DNA of 8,202 nt, from positions 1 through 8,202 of the forward strand of contig JAKBAQ010000121.1 of the NCBI GenBank assembly GCA_021808985.1, written 5' to 3'. The notes under the pieces are model-generated. The model saw nothing but the letters and a program-made list of their open reading frames with translations. It was not told where the DNA came from and searched no databases. Below, piece by piece: positions 5,789-8,202 of this stretch (within the stretch, counting starts at the first letter, position 1; each line of letters opens with the position of its first letter). Origin of the DNA: Pseudomonadota bacterium (GTDB lineage Bacteria > Pseudomonadota > Alphaproteobacteria > Acetobacterales > Acetobacteraceae). A program made the translations under genes and the position numbers.

Positions 5789-7540
5789 ATGCCTCCCGCC
5801 ATACGCCTGCTCTCGCCCGCCACCATCAACCGCATCGCCGCCGGCGAGGTGATCGAGCGCCCAGCCGCCGCGGTGAAGGAGCTGGTGGAAAACGCGCTGG
5901 ACGCCGGCGCCTCGCGCATTGAAATCATCCTCACCAGCGGCGGCATCGCGCGCATCGAGGTCATCGACAATGGTTGCGGCATCGCGCAATCCCAGCTCGC
6001 TCTGGCCATTGAGCGGCACGCCACCTCCAAGCTCGCTGATGAAGCGCTGGTGCGCATCTCCACCCTCGGCTTTCGCGGCGAGGCGCTGCCCTCCATCGCC
6101 GCCGCCGCCCGGCTCACCCTCATCAGCCGCCCGCCGGGGCAGGACGCTGCGGCGCGCATCACCGTGGCCGGCGGCGCGGTGGGCGCGGTCAGCCCCGCCG
6201 CCGGCGCCGACGGCACGCGCGCCATCGTCGAGGACCTGTTCTACGCCACCCCGGCCCGCAAAAAATTCCTCCGCACCCCGCGCGCCGAGGCCGACGCCGC
6301 CGAGCGCGCCGTCTGGCGCCTGGCGCTCAGCGCCCCCGGTGTCGCCTTCCGCCTGGTTTCCGACGAGCGGGTGATGTTCGATGTCCCCGCCCAGGCCGAG
6401 CCCGCCCGCGTCGCCGCCCTGTTCGGCCGCGAAACCGCCGCCGCCATGCTGCCGCTCGATGCCTGGCGCGAGGATATCCGCCTCACCGGCCTCGCCGCCC
6501 CGGCCAGCCTCACCCGCGCCACCATGGCCCTGCAGAGCTTCGTGGTGAACGGCCGCCCCGTGCTGGACCCACAGCTGCGCATGTCCCTGCGCCTCGCCTA
6601 CCGCGATGTCATCGCCCCAGGCCGCCACCCCATCGCCGCCCTGCGGCTCGAAATCCCGGAGGACGCGCTGGACGTGAACGTCCACCCCGCCAAAACCGAG
6701 CTGCGCTTCGCCGACGCGGGCGGCATCCGCAGCCTCATCATGGGCGCCATTGGCCGCCTGCTGGAGCGTCCAGTCTCCCTCGCCGCCGCGCCGCCGGCCT
6801 TCCCCAGCCTCGCCTTGCGCCCGCCCGCCAGCACCACCCCCGGCACCATGCCGGCCCCACCCAGCGCCGCCGCGCGGGGCTTCGCGGAAGCGGAGTTCGC
6901 CAGCTTCGCCCCCGCCGCCCGCCAGATCACCCCAGACCCCACGCTCACCACCCATCCGCTCGGCGCCCCGGTCGCGCAGATCCTCGATACCTACATCCTC
7001 TCCGTCGCCGCTGACGGCGCGCTCGTCATCACCGACCAGCACGCCGCGCATGAGCGCCTCACCGAGGAGCGCCTGCGCGCCGAATTCTCCGCCGGGCGCG
7101 TGGCCAGCCAGCCGCTGCTCGTCCCCGTGGTGGTAGACCTTCCCCCCGCCGACGCCATGCGCCTGCTCGCCCAGGCCGCAACCCTCGCCCGCCTGGGCCT
7201 TGAGATCGAAGCCTTCGGCCCCGGCGCCGTCTTGGTCCGCGCGCTCCCCGCCGCCCTGAAAAACCCTGACGCCGCCGGCCTCCTGCGCGACCTCGCGGAT
7301 GAATTCGCCGAACACGGCACCCCCGCCGCCCTGGAAGCGCATCTCGACTCCGCGCTCGCCCGCCTCGCCTGCCACCGCTCCATCCGCGCCGGGCGGCGGC
7401 TCACGCCGGAGGAAATGTCCGCCCTGCTGCGCGACATGGAAGCCACCCCGCGCGCCGGCACCTGCTCGCACGGCCGCCCCACTTTCCTCAAACTCTCCCG
7501 CGCCGAGCTGGAAAAAATGTTCGGCCGGCGCGGCATGTGA
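5789..7540 (+). CDS. mutL: DNA mismatch repair protein MutL (endonuclease type)
   Basis: Couples MutS mismatch recognition to strand incision and excision. 583 residues, near the usual ~600. The N-terminal GHKL ATPase is complete: Glu31 in KELVENALDAGA, DNGCGI at 60-65, the ATP-lid GFRGEAL at 94-100, GT...DLFYATPARKKFL at 142-161, and VNVHPAKTELRF at 296-307. A proline/alanine-rich linker spans about 330-385. The C-terminal domain has the endonuclease motif DQHA-x2-E-x4-E (416-427), ACHRSIRAG at 527-535 and CSHGRPT at 559-565, and ends in FGRRGM. QPLLVP at 441-446 fits the sliding-clamp-binding QxxLxP motif. This is therefore a nicking MutL, as in bacteria without MutH. The ATG at 5789 follows an in-frame stop at 5780-5782, so no upstream start is possible, and no Shine-Dalgarno is seen. 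Its stop codon lies inside the downstream repeat. Confidence 0.97.
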   Translation: MPPAIRLLSPATINRIAAGEVIERPAAAVKELVENALDAGASRIEIILTSGGIARIEVIDNGCGIAQSQLALAIERHATSKLADEALVRISTLGFRGEALPSIAAAARLTLISRPPGQDAAARITVAGGAVGAVSPAAGADGTRAIVEDLFYATPARKKFLRTPRAEADAAERAVWRLALSAPGVAFRLVSDERVMFDVPAQAEPARVAALFGRETAAAMLPLDAWREDIRLTGLAAPASLTRATMALQSFVVNGRPVLDPQLRMSLRLAYRDVIAPGRHPIAALRLEIPEDALDVNVHPAKTELRFADAGGIRSLIMGAIGRLLERPVSLAAAPPAFPSLALRPPASTTPGTMPAPPSAAARGFAEAEFASFAPAARQITPDPTLTTHPLGAPVAQILDTYILSVAADGALVITDQHAAHERLTEERLRAEFSAGRVASQPLLVPVVVDLPPADAMRLLAQAATLARLGLEIEAFGPGAVLVRALPAALKNPDAAGLLRDLADEFAEHGTPAALEAHLDSALARLACHRSIRAGRRLTPEEMSALLRDMEATPRAGTCSHGRPTFLKLSRAELEKMFGRRGM

Positions 7541-7620
7541 TACCAGGAGACCTTTAGGTCGACTGGTATGCGCGCGGGGCTGGTGGGGCGGCCGCGCGCA
7601 AAAACAAAGAGTTATACCAG
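7538..7620. repeat. Third composite repeat copy, after mutL
   Basis: TGATACCAG begins on the mutL stop codon. ATACCAG, GA, GACCT (7540-7553) mirrors AGGTC, GA, CTGGTAT (7556-7569), leaving a symmetric GA/GA mismatch inside the stem. The GC core follows at 7571-7599, identical for 29 bases to the two copies upstream of mutL, and then an A-run. ATACCAG occurs again at 7614-7620, so CTGGTAT at 7563-7569 can pair either with the left arm or with this right-hand copy, which would enclose the core. The right-hand hairpin seen in the other copies is missing here. Confidence 0.85.
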
Positions 7621-7639
7621 GGGCCGGCTTATCGTTGCT

Positions 7640-7680
7640 TTTTCAGCACAAACCCGCCCAAATTGGGGTATGGCTGAAAA
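7640..7680. other. Inverted repeat in mutL-rsmD convergent gap
   Basis: TTTTCAGC (7640-7647) and GCTGAAAA (7673-7680) are perfect 8-bp inverted arms. CCCA and TGGG (7658-7668) form a small stem within the 25-base interior. It lies between two genes that converge, where a bidirectional terminator would be expected. On the plus strand only TTT follows, so it is at best a weak intrinsic terminator for mutL. Confidence 0.4.
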
Positions 7681-7708
7681 TTTAAGCCGCACCCGCAATG
7701 GCTTGCGG
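7677..7708 (-). terminator. Probable terminator of rsmD
   Basis: On the minus strand, CCGCAA-GCCA-TTGCGG (7708-7693) is a 6-bp stem with a 4-base loop. An alternative wider pairing is GCCGCA with TGCGGC. Both are followed by a TTAAATTTT stretch (complement of 7677-7685). The hairpin begins about nine bases past the rsmD stop codon. The wider stem sits next to the T-rich tract and is the better terminator candidate. The T-tract is interrupted by three A residues, so confidence is moderate. Confidence 0.55.
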
Positions 7709-7716
7709 CAAAATCC

Positions 7717-8202
7717 TCACAAATGCTCCACGTGGAGCATCGCCCCGCGCCAGCGCCCGAACAGCAGCCGCGCCTTGCCGTGCGCGCGCTCGGCCAGCAG
7801 CTGGGGCAGCGCCGCCGCATCGCCCGGCCCCAGCTCCGCCACCACCACCGCCCCAGGGGCGATCCAGCCGCGCGCATCCAGCACCGCCAGCGCCTTGTTC
7901 ACCAAATCCTGGCCATAGGGCGGGTCCAGAAACACCAGCTCATGCGGCGCGCCCGCGCGCGCGGCCAGCACATCGCCCGCCACCACCCGGCTCAGCGCCG
8001 CCGCCTTGCACGCCGCGATGTTTTGCCGCAGCGCCGCCAGCGCGTCCGGCGCCTGTTCCATGAAATCCGCCGCCACCGCCCCGCGTGAGAGCGCCTCCAG
8101 CCCATAGGCCCCGGTGCCGGCGAACACGTCCAGCACCCTGGCGGCGCGCAGAAACGCCGCCCCGGCCCAGGGCGCATGCATCAGAATATCAAACACCGCC
8201 TG
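7717..8202 (-). CDS. rsmD: 16S rRNA G966 N2-methyltransferase RsmD (5' cut)
   Basis: Methylates the 2-amino group of G966 of 16S rRNA in the assembling small subunit, using S-adenosylmethionine. About 161 residues are visible. The reading frame stays open to the window edge (QAMFDILMHAPW), where the family still has roughly 35 upstream residues carrying the GR-rich start. The ATG at 8196 is therefore internal and should not be used as the start. Motif I, VLDVFAGTGAYGLEALSRGA, binds the cofactor. VFLDPPYGQDL carries the DPPY catalytic motif of this family. The C-terminus ends MLHVEHL, an unusual tail encoded by a perfect palindrome described separately. The gene converges on mutL, with its stop 176 bases from the mutL stop. 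A probable terminator follows. Confidence 0.93.
   Translation of the reverse strand, partial: QAVFDILMHAPWAGAAFLRAARVLDVFAGTGAYGLEALSRGAVAADFMEQAPDALAALRQNIAACKAAALSRVVAGDVLAARAGAPHELVFLDPPYGQDLVNKALAVLDARGWIAPGAVVVAELGPGDAAALPQLLAERAHGKARLLFGRWRGAMLHVEHL
7723..7740. promoter_or_regulatory. parS-like palindrome (candidate ParB site)
   Basis: ATGCTCCACGTGGAGCAT is a perfect 18-bp palindrome lying in the last codons of rsmD, so both strands encode MLHVEH in register. The inner 16 bases, TGCTCCACGTGGAGCA, match the widespread parS consensus TGTTTCACGTGAAACA at 12 of 16 positions. They match its symmetric variant TGTTCCACGTGGAACA at 14 of 16, with the central CACGTG intact. It is the only CACGTG I found in the window. 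ParB binding is inferred from resemblance and perfect symmetry alone; a chance palindrome or an RNA hairpin near the gene end is the alternative. Confidence 0.5.

Noticed and set aside
5681..7471. 596-codon open frame on the minus strand opposite mutL
   Set aside because: Glycine/arginine/histidine-rich low-complexity product typical of antisense frames in high-GC genes. mutL on the plus strand has complete family motifs, and its codons explain the open frame.
7568..7918. Small plus-strand frame starting in the third repeat core (MRAGLVGRPR...)
   Set aside because: It is made of repeat sequence followed by antisense of rsmD, with no ribosome site.

Overview
The window is high-GC DNA with strongly G/C-ending codons. 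The gene content (a glnB-glnA pair, an endonuclease-type MutL, and a tRNA-His with encoded G-1 and CCA) fits an alphaproteobacterium. The protein flavour suggests Rhodospirillales or Acetobacteraceae, but that is an impression and not a tested placement. All genes look like housekeeping or signalling chromosome genes. I see no insertion sequence, phage gene, CRISPR array or plasmid function.

Left part (1-2303), minus strand: a nitrogen-assimilation unit. A sigma-54-type promoter (2131-2146) reads into glnB (PII), then glnA (glutamine synthetase I), and ends at a textbook intrinsic terminator (95-121). A perfect hairpin (2101-2120) begins where the predicted sigma-54 transcript would begin. 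A strong Shine-Dalgarno site (2064-2071) fits a GTG start six codons upstream of the usual GlnB ATG. Bases 1-94 hold nothing I recognise.

Middle (2304-5567), plus strand: a fold-type I PLP aminotransferase starting at TTG, then tRNA-His(GTG), then a membrane-anchored PAS-GGDEF-EAL protein. Its GGDEF motif reads GGDKF and its second-Asp EAL motif reads LDHFG, so it may be a c-di-GMP receptor or regulator and not an enzyme.

Right part (5568-8202): mutL (+) sits between copies of a composite palindromic repeat. Each copy has a hairpin ending in TGGTAT, then a 29-30 bp GC core able to form a stem and possibly a G-quadruplex, then an A-run. Two copies form an 80-bp tandem upstream of mutL, and a third begins on the mutL stop codon. 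rsmD (-), cut by the right edge, converges on mutL. The 3' end of rsmD contains a perfect 18-bp palindrome (7723-7740) centred on CACGTG that closely resembles the ParB-binding parS site. The repeat family and the parS-like site are the most interesting items here.
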